Source of the DNA: an uncultured Pelagibacteraceae bacterium
Lineage (GTDB): Bacteria > Pseudomonadota > Alphaproteobacteria > Pelagibacterales > Pelagibacteraceae
Assembly (NCBI GenBank): GCA_902568875.1
Contig: CACFSG010000008.1
Coordinates: 1 to 36,875 of the forward strand
DNA length: 36,875 bases
Reading direction: 5' to 3'
The notes beneath the pieces were generated by a model. It had not been told where the DNA came from. It did not search any database and saw nothing but the letters and a program-made list of their open reading frames with translations. Position numbers and translations under genes: made by a program. Shown here piece by piece: positions 7,653 to 16,411 of this stretch; the stretch's first letter is position 1, and each line of letters begins with the position of its first letter.

Positions 7653-9441
7653 CTTTTTTGTAAAATCTTTTTTTTTTGAAAGTTTTTTTTTTGAATTTTT
7701 TTTTAATCTTTAATTCAATAATATTATTATCTACACCTTGTTGTTCAAGATTTTTTAATTTTTCGAAATGTTCTATTAATTCAATTGTTTTTTTAGATTT
7801 ATTTTTTATATCGATAATATACTCAGGTATTATTAGATTATTGTCAGTAATTATATCAATTTTTATTTTATTTTTTTTTTCGAAGTAAGTAAGATCTCCA
7901 ATAAAGTTTTCTTTTAAAAAATCAGAAATCTTTTTACAAACTTTTAAATTAACAAATTTTGCTTTATTTAAAATTGCTTTAAGCTCAACTAATTTAAGAA
8001 TTTTAAGTGCAAAAGATTCATCTGTAAGATTTATTTTCCATTTTACAGAACTTTCTCTAAGTCTTTGTCTAGACATTTCTAATAAACCAAAATTAGATAT
8101 TCTGCCAATTTGAATTCTAGCTCTATCTGATCGACATTTTTCTTTTAATCTTCTCTCAACTAATTTTCTATTTCCATAATTTAACATATCTATGAAATCT
8201 ATAATAATTAATCCTGACAAATCTCTAATTTTAATTTGTCTAGCTATTTCGTCAGCAGCTTCAAGATTGGTGTCTAGTGCAGTACTCTCAACATTTTTTT
8301 GTTTTATTGAACTTCCTGAGTTTATATCAATCGAAACTAATGCTTCGGTTGGATTAATTACCAAATATCCTCCAGAAGTTAATTTTACTTGGGAGTCAAA
8401 AATTTGATTTAGTTTTTGTTCAATACCTTCTTCTACAAATAATGGTAATTTACCTCTATATTTTTTAATTTTTTTAACATGTGAAGGCATCATCATTTTC
8501 ATAAAATTTTGAGCTTTTTTATATCCTTCATTACCTTCAACAATAATATTTTTAGTGTTTTCATCATACATATCTCTTAAAGTTCTTTTAATTATCTCAC
8601 TTTCTTGATGAATTAGTGATGGAGCTATAGAGCTAAGTGCATTATCTTTTATTTGATTCCAACTATTTATAAGAGTTGTTAAATCGTGGTTGATTTCGTT
8701 TTTTGTCTTGTTACTTCCTGCTGTTCTAACTATTAATCCCATTTCTTTTGGAATTTCAATTTCATTTAAAATTGATCTAATTTTTTTTCTATCTGCAGGA
8801 TTAAATATTTTTCTAGAAATTCCACCACCTTTTGCTGTGTTTGGCATTAAAACTATATATTTACCAGCTATTGATATAAAAGTACTAAGCGCTGCACCTT
8901 TTTGTCCACGTTCATCTTTTGTGACTTGTACAAGAATAACTTGATTTGGTTTTATAACTTCTTGAATTTTGTATCTTTTAAACTTTAATTTATTTTCATT
9001 TTTTTTTTCTTTTTCATTATTTAAGCTTTCTTTTTCTCCAATGTCTTTTTTTTCAATTGGATCTTCTTTTTCTAAAGGATCGACTATTTCTAACTTTCCC
9101 TCGGCAAGATTTTTCTCTTCTTTAGCTTCAACTTTTTTTGATAATTCTTCTCGAGCTTTTTCTTCTTCTTGTTTTATAATCTCTAAATCACTTTTTGGTA
9201 TTTGATAATAGTCAGATTGAATATCGTTAAATGATAAAAAACCATGTCTTTCTCTACCAAAATCCACAAATGCAGCTTGTAATGATGGCTCAATACGACT
9301 AACTTTACCTAAGTATATATTATTTTTTATTAGGTTATTTTTTAAACCTTCATACTCATAGTCTTCAATATTATCTTCTGACTTAAGTACAACCCTAGTC
9401 TCATTTGGATGCAAGGCATCAATATATAAATTTTTTTCCAT
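7645..9441 (-). CDS. Ribonuclease E/G family endoribonuclease, short form without zinc-link motif
   Basis: A 598-aa RNase E/G catalytic protein. The S1 RNA-binding domain (YLGKVSRIEPSLQAAFVDFG, residues 43-62) is interrupted by a charged Glu/Lys-rich insertion at about 84-155, as in other alphaproteobacterial RNase E. Catalytic Mg-binding aspartates are D372 (EALVSIDINSGSS) and D415 (GLIIIDFIDM). After MSRQRLR (456-462) the family normally has a CPxCxG zinc link; here the text is ESSVKWKINLTDESF, without any cysteine. The long disordered degradosome scaffold of RNase E is missing, replaced by a Lys/Phe-rich tail (KKKFKKKTFKKKRFYKKAK). It should process rRNA and degrade mRNA. It could be called rne or rng. 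The C-terminus overlaps thiG by 8 bp. Confidence 0.93.
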   Translation of the reverse strand: MEKNLYIDALHPNETRVVLKSEDNIEDYEYEGLKNNLIKNNIYLGKVSRIEPSLQAAFVDFGRERHGFLSFNDIQSDYYQIPKSDLEIIKQEEEKAREELSKKVEAKEEKNLAEGKLEIVDPLEKEDPIEKKDIGEKESLNNEKEKKNENKLKFKRYKIQEVIKPNQVILVQVTKDERGQKGAALSTFISIAGKYIVLMPNTAKGGGISRKIFNPADRKKIRSILNEIEIPKEMGLIVRTAGSNKTKNEINHDLTTLINSWNQIKDNALSSIAPSLIHQESEIIKRTLRDMYDENTKNIIVEGNEGYKKAQNFMKMMMPSHVKKIKKYRGKLPLFVEEGIEQKLNQIFDSQVKLTSGGYLVINPTEALVSIDINSGSSIKQKNVESTALDTNLEAADEIARQIKIRDLSGLIIIDFIDMLNYGNRKLVERRLKEKCRSDRARIQIGRISNFGLLEMSRQRLRESSVKWKINLTDESFALKILKLVELKAILNKAKFVNLKVCKKISDFLKENFIGDLTYFEKKNKIKIDIITDNNLIIPEYIIDIKNKSKKTIELIEHFEKLKNLEQQGVDNNIIELKIKKKFKKKTFKKKRFYKKAK

Positions 9442-9520
9442 AATATGTTTTTTGATTGTTTCATTTAAATATTAAAATTTTGTTTGTATTCTTATGCCTT
9501 ATCTTTAACAAATTCCCATA

Positions 9521-9526
9521 TATAAT
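9521..9526 (+). promoter_or_regulatory. Possible -10 element for pbp1A
   Basis: A perfect TATAAT lies 9 bp before the pbp1A ATG in the 94-bp gap between divergent rne/rng and pbp1A. The -35 side is weak (TTATCT at 9499-9504, 16-bp spacer). If used, the mRNA leader would be only about 3 nt. The AT-rich background makes chance matches likely. Confidence 0.3.
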
Positions 9527-9535
9527 GGAAACAAA

Positions 9536-11872
9536 ATGAACAGGATAATTAAAAATATATTTGTTGGTTTTCTTAGTTTTTCATTACTATTTGTAATTAT
9601 TGTTTTGGGAGTTTTATGGAATTTTTCGAATAATATACCCGATTATAAATTTTTAAAGAATTATAAACCACCTGTTTCAAGTAAAGTTTATTCAGGTAAT
9701 GGTGATTTGGTAGCTGATTTTTCTAAAGAAAAAAGAATATTTGTTCCCTATAGATCAATACCAAAAAAAGTAATTAATGCATTTTTATCTGCTGAAGATA
9801 AAAATTTTTTTTCGCATCCAGGAGTTGATGCCAAAGGAGTTTTGAGAGCAATTGTAAATAACATTCAAAATTTTATGACTTCTAAAAGATTGGAAGGAGC
9901 CTCAACAATTACTCAACAGGTTGCAAAAAATTTTTTATTAACAAATGAAGTAAGTATTAATAGAAAAATTAAAGAGGCAATTCTTGCATTTAGAATAGAA
10001 AGAGCATTGTCAAAAGAAAGAATATTAGAACTTTATCTTAATCAAATTTATCTTGGAAGTGGTGCATATGGTGTTGCTGCAGCTAGTTTAGAATATTTTG
10101 ATAAATCTATAAAAGAATTAAATTACGAAGAAGCTGCACTTTTAGCAGCATTGCCTAAGGCTCCGAGTAAATATAATCCTTATAGAAATATTAAATTAGC
10201 TAAATTTAGAAGAGATTTAGTTATAAAAAATTTATTTGATAATAATTTTTTAAGTTTCAAAGAATATGAAGATTTAAGGAAAAAAAATATAAAATTAAAA
10301 AAAACAAAAAGAGTTTTTTTAGAAGATGCTCAATATTACATTGAAGATGTAAGAAAAGATATTATAGAAATCCTTTCTTATGAAAAAGTTTATAATCAAG
10401 GTTTTAATATAAATACTCCAATAAATTTAGAACTACAGAAAATTGCAACAGATTCTTTAAGAGATGGACTTATAAATTATGATAAAAGAAAAGGTTGGCG
10501 AGGACCCTTAACGAATAAAATTTATACAAAAAAATGGTCTAATAATTTAAAGAAATATGATTTAGAAAATTCTATTGGTTGGAAAATTGCTATAATTAAA
10601 AAGGTTTCTAAATTTTCTGCAGAAATAGAAACAAAAGATAAAATTATTGGAATAATTGAATATAAAGATATTTCTTGGACTAAAAAAGAATTTGATGATT
10701 TATTAAAAAAGGGTGACATAGTTTATGTAAAACAAATTAAAAATAATAAATTTAGTTTAAAACAAATCCCAAAAATTAATGGAGGCATTGTTGTAATGGA
10801 TCCTTATACCGGAAGAGTTTTAGCTTTAAGTGGAGGATTTAGTTTTAGAAATAGTGAATTTAATAGAGTATCACAAGCTTTAAGACAACCTGGCTCAGCT
10901 TTTAAACCTTTTGTCTATGCTCTTGCTTTAGAAAATAATTATACACCTTCTTCATTAATTTTAGATGCTCCTTTAGTTTTAGATCAAGGATCTGATCTTA
11001 AAATGTGGAAACCTGAAAATTATGGAAAAAAATTTTATGGGCCTTCGACTTTAAGAGTTGGTCTTGAAAAATCCAGAAATCTTATGACAGTAAGAATTGC
11101 GCAAAATTTGGGAATAGATAAAGTAGTTAATTTTTCAAAGGATCTTGGTATTTATGAAAACCCTGAAGAATTGATATCAATTTCCTTAGGATCTGCAGAA
11201 ACTACTTTAATTAAATTAACTTCAGCATATTCAGCTTTTGTAAATGGAGGAAAACTAGTTTCACCAATTTTAATTGATCGTGTTCAAGACAGTGAAGGAA
11301 ATACTATACTTAATAATGAAAAAAGAGCTTGTTCTAATTGTGATCAAATTTCATTTACTGGAAAAGATTATCCTAAGATTAAAAATAATTATAGACAGAT
11401 ATTTTCTTCTCAAACAGCATATCAAATTACTTCTTTGTTAGAAGGTGTGGTCAAAAGAGGAACAGGAAAAAAATTGAGAGATTTAAATTTAAATTTAGCT
11501 GGAAAAACAGGAACAACAAATGAAAATACTGATGCATGGTTTATTGGTTTCACATCTAATTTAGTAGTAGGAGTTTATGTCGGAATGGACAATCCACAAT
11601 CTCTTGGAAGATATGAAACAGGTTCAAAAACAGCATTACCAATATTTAAAAATTTTATCAAATCAGCTATTAAAAAATCTGATGCAAGACCTTTTAAGGT
11701 TGCTAATGGAATCACAATGATGGTTGTTGATCCATCTACTGGACAAAAAGCAAAATTTTCATCTAAAAATACAATTTTAGAAGCATATAAAAGCAAGAAT
11801 GTGATTGATGGTGTGATTTTGTATTCAAATAATAATAGATTAGATTCTAATAATATATTAAAGTTTTATTAA
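9536..11872 (+). CDS. mrcA: Bifunctional penicillin-binding protein 1A
   Basis: A 778-aa class A PBP that polymerises and cross-links peptidoglycan. A single N-terminal membrane anchor (residues about 8-29) precedes the GT51 glycosyltransferase domain with catalytic E87 (SAEDKNFFSHPG) and the GASTITQQVAKNFLL motif (121-135). An inserted OB-like region (about 320-410) marks it as the 1A type. The transpeptidase domain has the nucleophile S454 in SAFK, the second motif SRN at 513-515, and KTGT at 657-660. It acts on the periplasmic face of the inner membrane. The stop overlaps the prfB start (TAATG at 11870-11874), so the two genes are likely coupled. Confidence 0.96.
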   Translation: MNRIIKNIFVGFLSFSLLFVIIVLGVLWNFSNNIPDYKFLKNYKPPVSSKVYSGNGDLVADFSKEKRIFVPYRSIPKKVINAFLSAEDKNFFSHPGVDAKGVLRAIVNNIQNFMTSKRLEGASTITQQVAKNFLLTNEVSINRKIKEAILAFRIERALSKERILELYLNQIYLGSGAYGVAAASLEYFDKSIKELNYEEAALLAALPKAPSKYNPYRNIKLAKFRRDLVIKNLFDNNFLSFKEYEDLRKKNIKLKKTKRVFLEDAQYYIEDVRKDIIEILSYEKVYNQGFNINTPINLELQKIATDSLRDGLINYDKRKGWRGPLTNKIYTKKWSNNLKKYDLENSIGWKIAIIKKVSKFSAEIETKDKIIGIIEYKDISWTKKEFDDLLKKGDIVYVKQIKNNKFSLKQIPKINGGIVVMDPYTGRVLALSGGFSFRNSEFNRVSQALRQPGSAFKPFVYALALENNYTPSSLILDAPLVLDQGSDLKMWKPENYGKKFYGPSTLRVGLEKSRNLMTVRIAQNLGIDKVVNFSKDLGIYENPEELISISLGSAETTLIKLTSAYSAFVNGGKLVSPILIDRVQDSEGNTILNNEKRACSNCDQISFTGKDYPKIKNNYRQIFSSQTAYQITSLLEGVVKRGTGKKLRDLNLNLAGKTGTTNENTDAWFIGFTSNLVVGVYVGMDNPQSLGRYETGSKTALPIFKNFIKSAIKKSDARPFKVANGITMMVVDPSTGQKAKFSSKNTILEAYKSKNVIDGVILYSNNNRLDSNNILKFY

Positions 11873-12967
11873 TGGATCATAAATATATTGATTTCAAAAA
11901 GGAAATAGAAAAAATTAATCAAAGAGTTAAGGAGTATCTTTGATAAAAATAAAATTTATTTAAAGATAGAAAATCATAATAAAAGTATGCTCGATGCTAA
12001 TTTTTGGCAAGACAAGTCTTACTCAAAAAAAATTGTAAAAGAAAAAAAATTATATGAAGATTTAATTAATTCTTTTGAAACATCAATAAATAAACTTAAT
12101 GATTTAGATGATTTGAATAAATTAGCTCTTGATGAAAATAATTTAAATATACAGAATGAAGTTTTTGAAGATATAAAAGATCTTAGAACACTCGTTAAAA
12201 AAAATGAAATTAAATGTTTTTTATCTAAAGAGTCAGATTCGTTTGATTGTTATATAGAAATTCACGCTGGAGCAGGAGGCACTGAAAGTCAAGATTGGGC
12301 CGATATGTTAAGAAGAATGTATTTAAAATGGTCAGATAATAAAAAGTTTAAATCAATTTTGATAAGTGAACACAAAGGGGATGAAGCTGGTATTAAATCT
12401 TCAACGATTAAAATAGAAGGTGATTATGTTTTTGGATGGCTTAAAAAAGAATCGGGGATTCATAGATTGGTTAGAATATCACCATTTGATTCAGGAGCTA
12501 GACGTCACACAAGTTTTGCTAGTGTTTGGGTTTATCCTGTAGTTGATGAAAATATTAATATTGAAATATTTGATAAAGATATAAGAGTAGATACTTATCG
12601 TTCAAGTGGTGCAGGCGGTCAACATGTTAATACCACTGATAGTGCAGTTAGAATTACGCACTTACCTTCAAAAATTGTAGTTCAGTGTCAAAATGAAAGG
12701 TCACAACACAAAAATAAAGAAACATGCATGAACATGTTAAAAGCAAGACTTTATGATTTTGAAATTAAAAAAAAGGAAAAAGAAAATCAAAATATAGAGT
12801 CTTCAAAATCAGAAATAGGTTGGGGTCATCAAATAAGATCTTATGTTTTGCAACCTTATAGATTGGTTAAAGATAATAGAACTAATTTTGAAAGCACAAA
12901 CCCAGATAAAGTTTTAGATGGAGAAATTGATGATTTTTTAGAACAATCATTGTATCAAGTAAAATGA
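11872..12967 (+). CDS. prfB: Peptide chain release factor 2, with programmed +1 frameshift
   Basis: RF2, which terminates translation at UGA and UAA. It is encoded in two frames. Frame one starts at ATG 11872 (overlapping the pbp1A stop) and reads 23 codons to CTT at 11938-11940, followed by in-frame TGA at 11941-11943. Skipping the T at 11941 continues in the +1 frame at GAT 11942 to the stop at 12967. The product is 364 aa, against 365 in E. coli. The codon-recognition tripeptide SPF falls at 203-205 and the catalytic GGQ at 248-250, almost the same positions as E. coli. A Met-start reading from 11987 would lose about 38 N-terminal residues and is an artefact. The stop overlaps the next gene (ATGA). 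Confidence 0.95.
11929..11944 (+). promoter_or_regulatory. prfB programmed +1 frameshift site
   Basis: The sequence AAGGAG-TAT-CTT-TGA reproduces the well-known RF2 recoding signal: an internal Shine-Dalgarno (AAGGAG, 11929-11934), a 3-nt spacer, the slippery CUU codon and a UGA stop. Low RF2 slows termination at UGA and lets the ribosome slip to UUU, so RF2 controls its own synthesis. The base after UGA is U. Confidence 0.93.
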
Positions 12968-15138
12968 AAGTAATTTCTAGATTTATATTAATTTTATTTT
13001 TTATAGCACTTATTTTATTGTCTTATTTAAGTATAGTTGGAATAGAGACTGATAGATTTAACAAACAAATATCTAATAAAATTGAAAATATTAATAAAGA
13101 AATAGAAATTGAATTAAAAAAAATTAAGTTAGTTTTAGATCCATTTAAATTTAGATTAAATGTAAAAACAGTTGGTGCAAAATTAATAAGTCGAAATCGA
13201 ATTATTGAAATTGAAAATATAAAAACTCAAATATCATTAAGATCATTAATTGATAACCAATTTTCGATTGAAAATTTAGAAATTTCAACAAAATCTTTGG
13301 AGATTACTAAATTAATCTCATTTTTTAGATCAGTTAAAAATATTCCCGAACTATTTATTTTAGAAAAGTTTATAAAAAAAGGTTATTTAATAGCAGATAT
13401 AAAGCTTGAATTTGATAGAGAAGGAAAGATCAAAGATAATTATATAATCAATGGTTTTGTTAAAGATACCAAAGTAAGTTTATTAAAAAAATACCATATT
13501 GAAAAATTAAATTTTATTTTTGATTATAAAAAAGATGATTTACAGTTAGGAGATATATTATTTTCATTAAATGATTTACGTTTTCTTTCTGAAAAAGTAT
13601 CAGTAAAAAAAATAAAAGATGAATTTTTAATTAAGGGATATGTAAATCATGATGAATTAAATATTAATCAAAAAAATTTAGAATTATTTATAAAACCTTT
13701 TTTTTCAAATCTTAATATAGAAAGAATAAAAGTTAGTTCAAAAAACATTTTTTCTTTTAAATTAAATAAAAAATTTCAATTTAAAGATTTGAATATAGAA
13801 TCAGAAATGTTAATTAATGAATTAGAAGTTTTTAATAATTTAAGTTTAAAAAAGTTTTTTCCTGAAATTAAAAAAAATATCTTTTTTTCTAATAATCAAT
13901 TATCAGTAAAATATAAAAATAATAATTTTTCAATAAATGGAAATGGAAATGTTTTGTTACAAGACAAAAATGATAATTTGACTTATATTTTAAATAAAAA
14001 AAATAATGTTTTAGATTTTAAAACTTCATTAAAAATTAAAGATAATCCTTTTTTAATTGGTCCTTTAAATTATGAAAAAAATCAAAATGATGAAACTTTA
14101 ATTAAAATAGAAGGATTGAAAGATAAAAATAATTTGTTTCAAATAAAGTCATTTAGCTTAAATGAAGAAAAAAATAAAATTGATTTAGTATTTAATGATA
14201 AATTTGAGATTACAGATTTAGCAAATATTTATTTAAATTATGTTGATAAAGAAAAGCAAAAAAATTTAATTAGCTTAAGTAAAAAAAAAAATAAATATTC
14301 TTTAAAAGGTCCTTTTTTTAATGCTAATAAATTTATTGATGATCTATTAAGCGATGATGATAATTCTAGTATTTTTAATATAAATACCCAAATAAATATA
14401 GATATTGATAAAATTTATTTAGATAATGAATATCATCTCTTAAATTTCTCTGGAGATATAACTCTTAAAGATAAAAAAGTAGTAAAAGCTAATTTAGTTG
14501 GAAATTTTTCAAATGATAAGAAGTTAAAATTTACAATTAACACCAATGATAATAATAAAATTACCACTTTATATGTTGATAAAGCTGAGCCATTTGTAAG
14601 AAGATATAAATTTATTAAAGGATTTGATGAAGGATCACTTGATTTTTATAGTTCAAAAAAATTTGAAGAATCTATTTCAAAACTGAAAATATATAACTTC
14701 AAATTAAAAGAATTACCAATATTAACAAAAATATTAACCTTAGCTTCGTTACAAGGAATTGCAGATATTTTATCAGGAGAAGGAATACGTTTCGATGAAT
14801 TTGAAATGAATTTTAGAAATAAAAAAAATTTAATGACCATTGATGAGATTTATGCAATTGGTCCGGCGATATCTATTTTAATGAATGGTTATGTTGAAAA
14901 AAACAAACTTATAAGTCTAAGAGGAACCTTAGTTCCAGCAACCACAATAAACAAATTTATAGGATCTTTACCCGTACTAGGTAAAATATTAGTAGGCCAA
15001 AAAACTGGTGAAGGTGTATTTGGAGTAAGTTTTAAAATCAAAGGTCCTCCCAAAAATCTTGAAACAACAGTAAATCCTATAAAAACACTTACACCAAGAT
15101 TTATTACCAGAACATTGGAAAAAATTAAAAAAAATTAA
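12964..15138 (+). CDS. AsmA-like / DUF3971 (YhdP-related) envelope protein
   Basis: A 724-aa protein with one N-terminal membrane segment (ISRFILILFFIALILLSYLSI, described by residues 4-24) and a long beta-rich, Lys/Asn-rich body. The C-terminal 140 residues carry the AsmA-type C-terminal pattern: GEGIRFDEFEMNFRNKKN, IDEIYAIGPAISILMNGYV, GTLVPATTINKFIGSLPVLGKIL, GVFGVSFKIKGPPKN. Proteins of this group are thought to bridge inner and outer membranes and move phospholipids, so this one may maintain the outer membrane. It is coupled to prfB by an ATGA overlap. Its TAA shares a TTAA palindrome with the convergent tyrS stop. Confidence 0.78.
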   Translation: MKVISRFILILFFIALILLSYLSIVGIETDRFNKQISNKIENINKEIEIELKKIKLVLDPFKFRLNVKTVGAKLISRNRIIEIENIKTQISLRSLIDNQFSIENLEISTKSLEITKLISFFRSVKNIPELFILEKFIKKGYLIADIKLEFDREGKIKDNYIINGFVKDTKVSLLKKYHIEKLNFIFDYKKDDLQLGDILFSLNDLRFLSEKVSVKKIKDEFLIKGYVNHDELNINQKNLELFIKPFFSNLNIERIKVSSKNIFSFKLNKKFQFKDLNIESEMLINELEVFNNLSLKKFFPEIKKNIFFSNNQLSVKYKNNNFSINGNGNVLLQDKNDNLTYILNKKNNVLDFKTSLKIKDNPFLIGPLNYEKNQNDETLIKIEGLKDKNNLFQIKSFSLNEEKNKIDLVFNDKFEITDLANIYLNYVDKEKQKNLISLSKKKNKYSLKGPFFNANKFIDDLLSDDDNSSIFNINTQINIDIDKIYLDNEYHLLNFSGDITLKDKKVVKANLVGNFSNDKKLKFTINTNDNNKITTLYVDKAEPFVRRYKFIKGFDEGSLDFYSSKKFEESISKLKIYNFKLKELPILTKILTLASLQGIADILSGEGIRFDEFEMNFRNKKNLMTIDEIYAIGPAISILMNGYVEKNKLISLRGTLVPATTINKFIGSLPVLGKILVGQKTGEGVFGVSFKIKGPPKNLETTVNPIKTLTPRFITRTLEKIKKN

Positions 15139-16364
15139 TTTAATTGAATTTTTAAATGCCTTTTTTTACCAATCGAAAGCTTAATATAATTTTCATTAAA
15201 TAATTTGTGATTGATAATAAACTTGTCATCATCAATTATTTTATTATTTATTTTAATTGCATTACCTTTAATTAATCTTCGAATTTCACTTTTAGAGGAT
15301 TCTAATTTTGATAATATAATTAAATCAATAATGTTTATCTTTTTTTGTAGATCTGTGGTTTTAATTTTAATTGAAGGTAAATTAGATCCAAGTGAGTTTT
15401 CTGAAAACGCTTCTTTAGCAGCTTGTTGTGAATCTTGAGCTGCTTTTTTTCCATGGAGCATAGTAGTTGCTTCATTCGCTAATTTAATTTTAAGTTCGTT
15501 AATATCTTCATTTTTTATTTTATTTATTTCTTCAATATTTAAATCAGTAAACATTTTTAAAAATTTAATTACATCCTTGTCATCAATATTTCTCCAAAAT
15601 TGCCAATAATCATATGCTGACAATAGATTTTTATCCAACCAAACAGCACCATTTTCGGTTTTGCCCATTTTTGCTCCTGATGCTAATGTTATAAGAGGTG
15701 TAGTCAAACCGTAAGCTTGATTATTAGAATGTCTTTTAATTAGTTCAGTTCCATTAACTATATTCCCCCATTGATCTGAACCACCAATCTGTAAAGCGCA
15801 ATTTTCTTTTTTATTTAACTCTAAAAAATCATATGCTTGTAAGATCATATAATTAAATTCCATATAACTTAAAGATTGCTCTCTATCTAATCTGGTTTTG
15901 ACACTTTCAAAAGTAAGCATTTTATTTATTGTAAAATGTTTTCCAATATCTCTTAAAAAAGAAATGTAATTTAATCCCTTCAGCCAAGAATAATTGTTTA
16001 CGAATATGGGTTTAGTTTTTGGATCATTATTATCTAAATAATTTTTCAATATTTTTTCAATATTTTTAATATTTTTTTCTATTTCTTTTTCAGTTAAAAT
16101 TTTTCTTGTTTTATCTTTACCAGAAGGATCTCCAATTCTAGTTGTTCCACCTCCAATTAATACAATTGGTCTATGACCATGTTTTTGCATTAGTCTTAGG
16201 CACATTATTTGAAGCAAACTACCAACATGAAGACTTTCAGCAGTACAGTCAAAACCGATATAACCTTTGATTTTTTTTTTATCTAATAATTTAGATAGCT
16301 CTTCTTCGCTTGTGCACTGGTAAAAATACCCTCTATCTTTAAATTCTTTTAAAAATTTATTCAT
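15135..16364 (-). CDS. tyrS: Tyrosine-tRNA ligase
   Basis: A class I tyrosyl-tRNA synthetase of 409 aa. The HIGH-type motif is HVGS (AESLHVGSLLQIM), the tyrosine-binding region includes YMILQAYDFLEL and QIGGSDQWGNI, and the KMSKS loop is KMGKT, a normal variant for bacterial TyrRS. A C-terminal S4-like RNA-binding domain (SKSEIRRLIKGNAIKINN) is present. I prefer ATG 16364. The frame extends to a TTG at 16382, adding only MWNYRP, which does not match the usual N-terminus (MNKFLKEFKDRGYFYQC fits). It is divergent from anmK. Confidence 0.96.
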   Translation of the reverse strand: MNKFLKEFKDRGYFYQCTSEEELSKLLDKKKIKGYIGFDCTAESLHVGSLLQIMCLRLMQKHGHRPIVLIGGGTTRIGDPSGKDKTRKILTEKEIEKNIKNIEKILKNYLDNNDPKTKPIFVNNYSWLKGLNYISFLRDIGKHFTINKMLTFESVKTRLDREQSLSYMEFNYMILQAYDFLELNKKENCALQIGGSDQWGNIVNGTELIKRHSNNQAYGLTTPLITLASGAKMGKTENGAVWLDKNLLSAYDYWQFWRNIDDKDVIKFLKMFTDLNIEEINKIKNEDINELKIKLANEATTMLHGKKAAQDSQQAAKEAFSENSLGSNLPSIKIKTTDLQKKINIIDLIILSKLESSKSEIRRLIKGNAIKINNKIIDDDKFIINHKLFNENYIKLSIGKKRHLKIQLN

Positions 16365-16411
16365 AGGTCTATAATTCCACAATATACAATATTTAATAAA
16401 AAAAAATAAGA

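Noticed and set aside
11987-12967. RF2 as a shortened gene starting at ATG 11987
   Set aside because: The upstream frame with the AAGGAG-TAT-CTT-TGA signal restores a full-length RF2 with motif positions matching E. coli.
15135-16364. KMGKT in place of KMSKS in TyrRS as a defect
   Set aside because: KFGKT/KMGKT variants are normal in active bacterial tyrosyl-tRNA synthetases.
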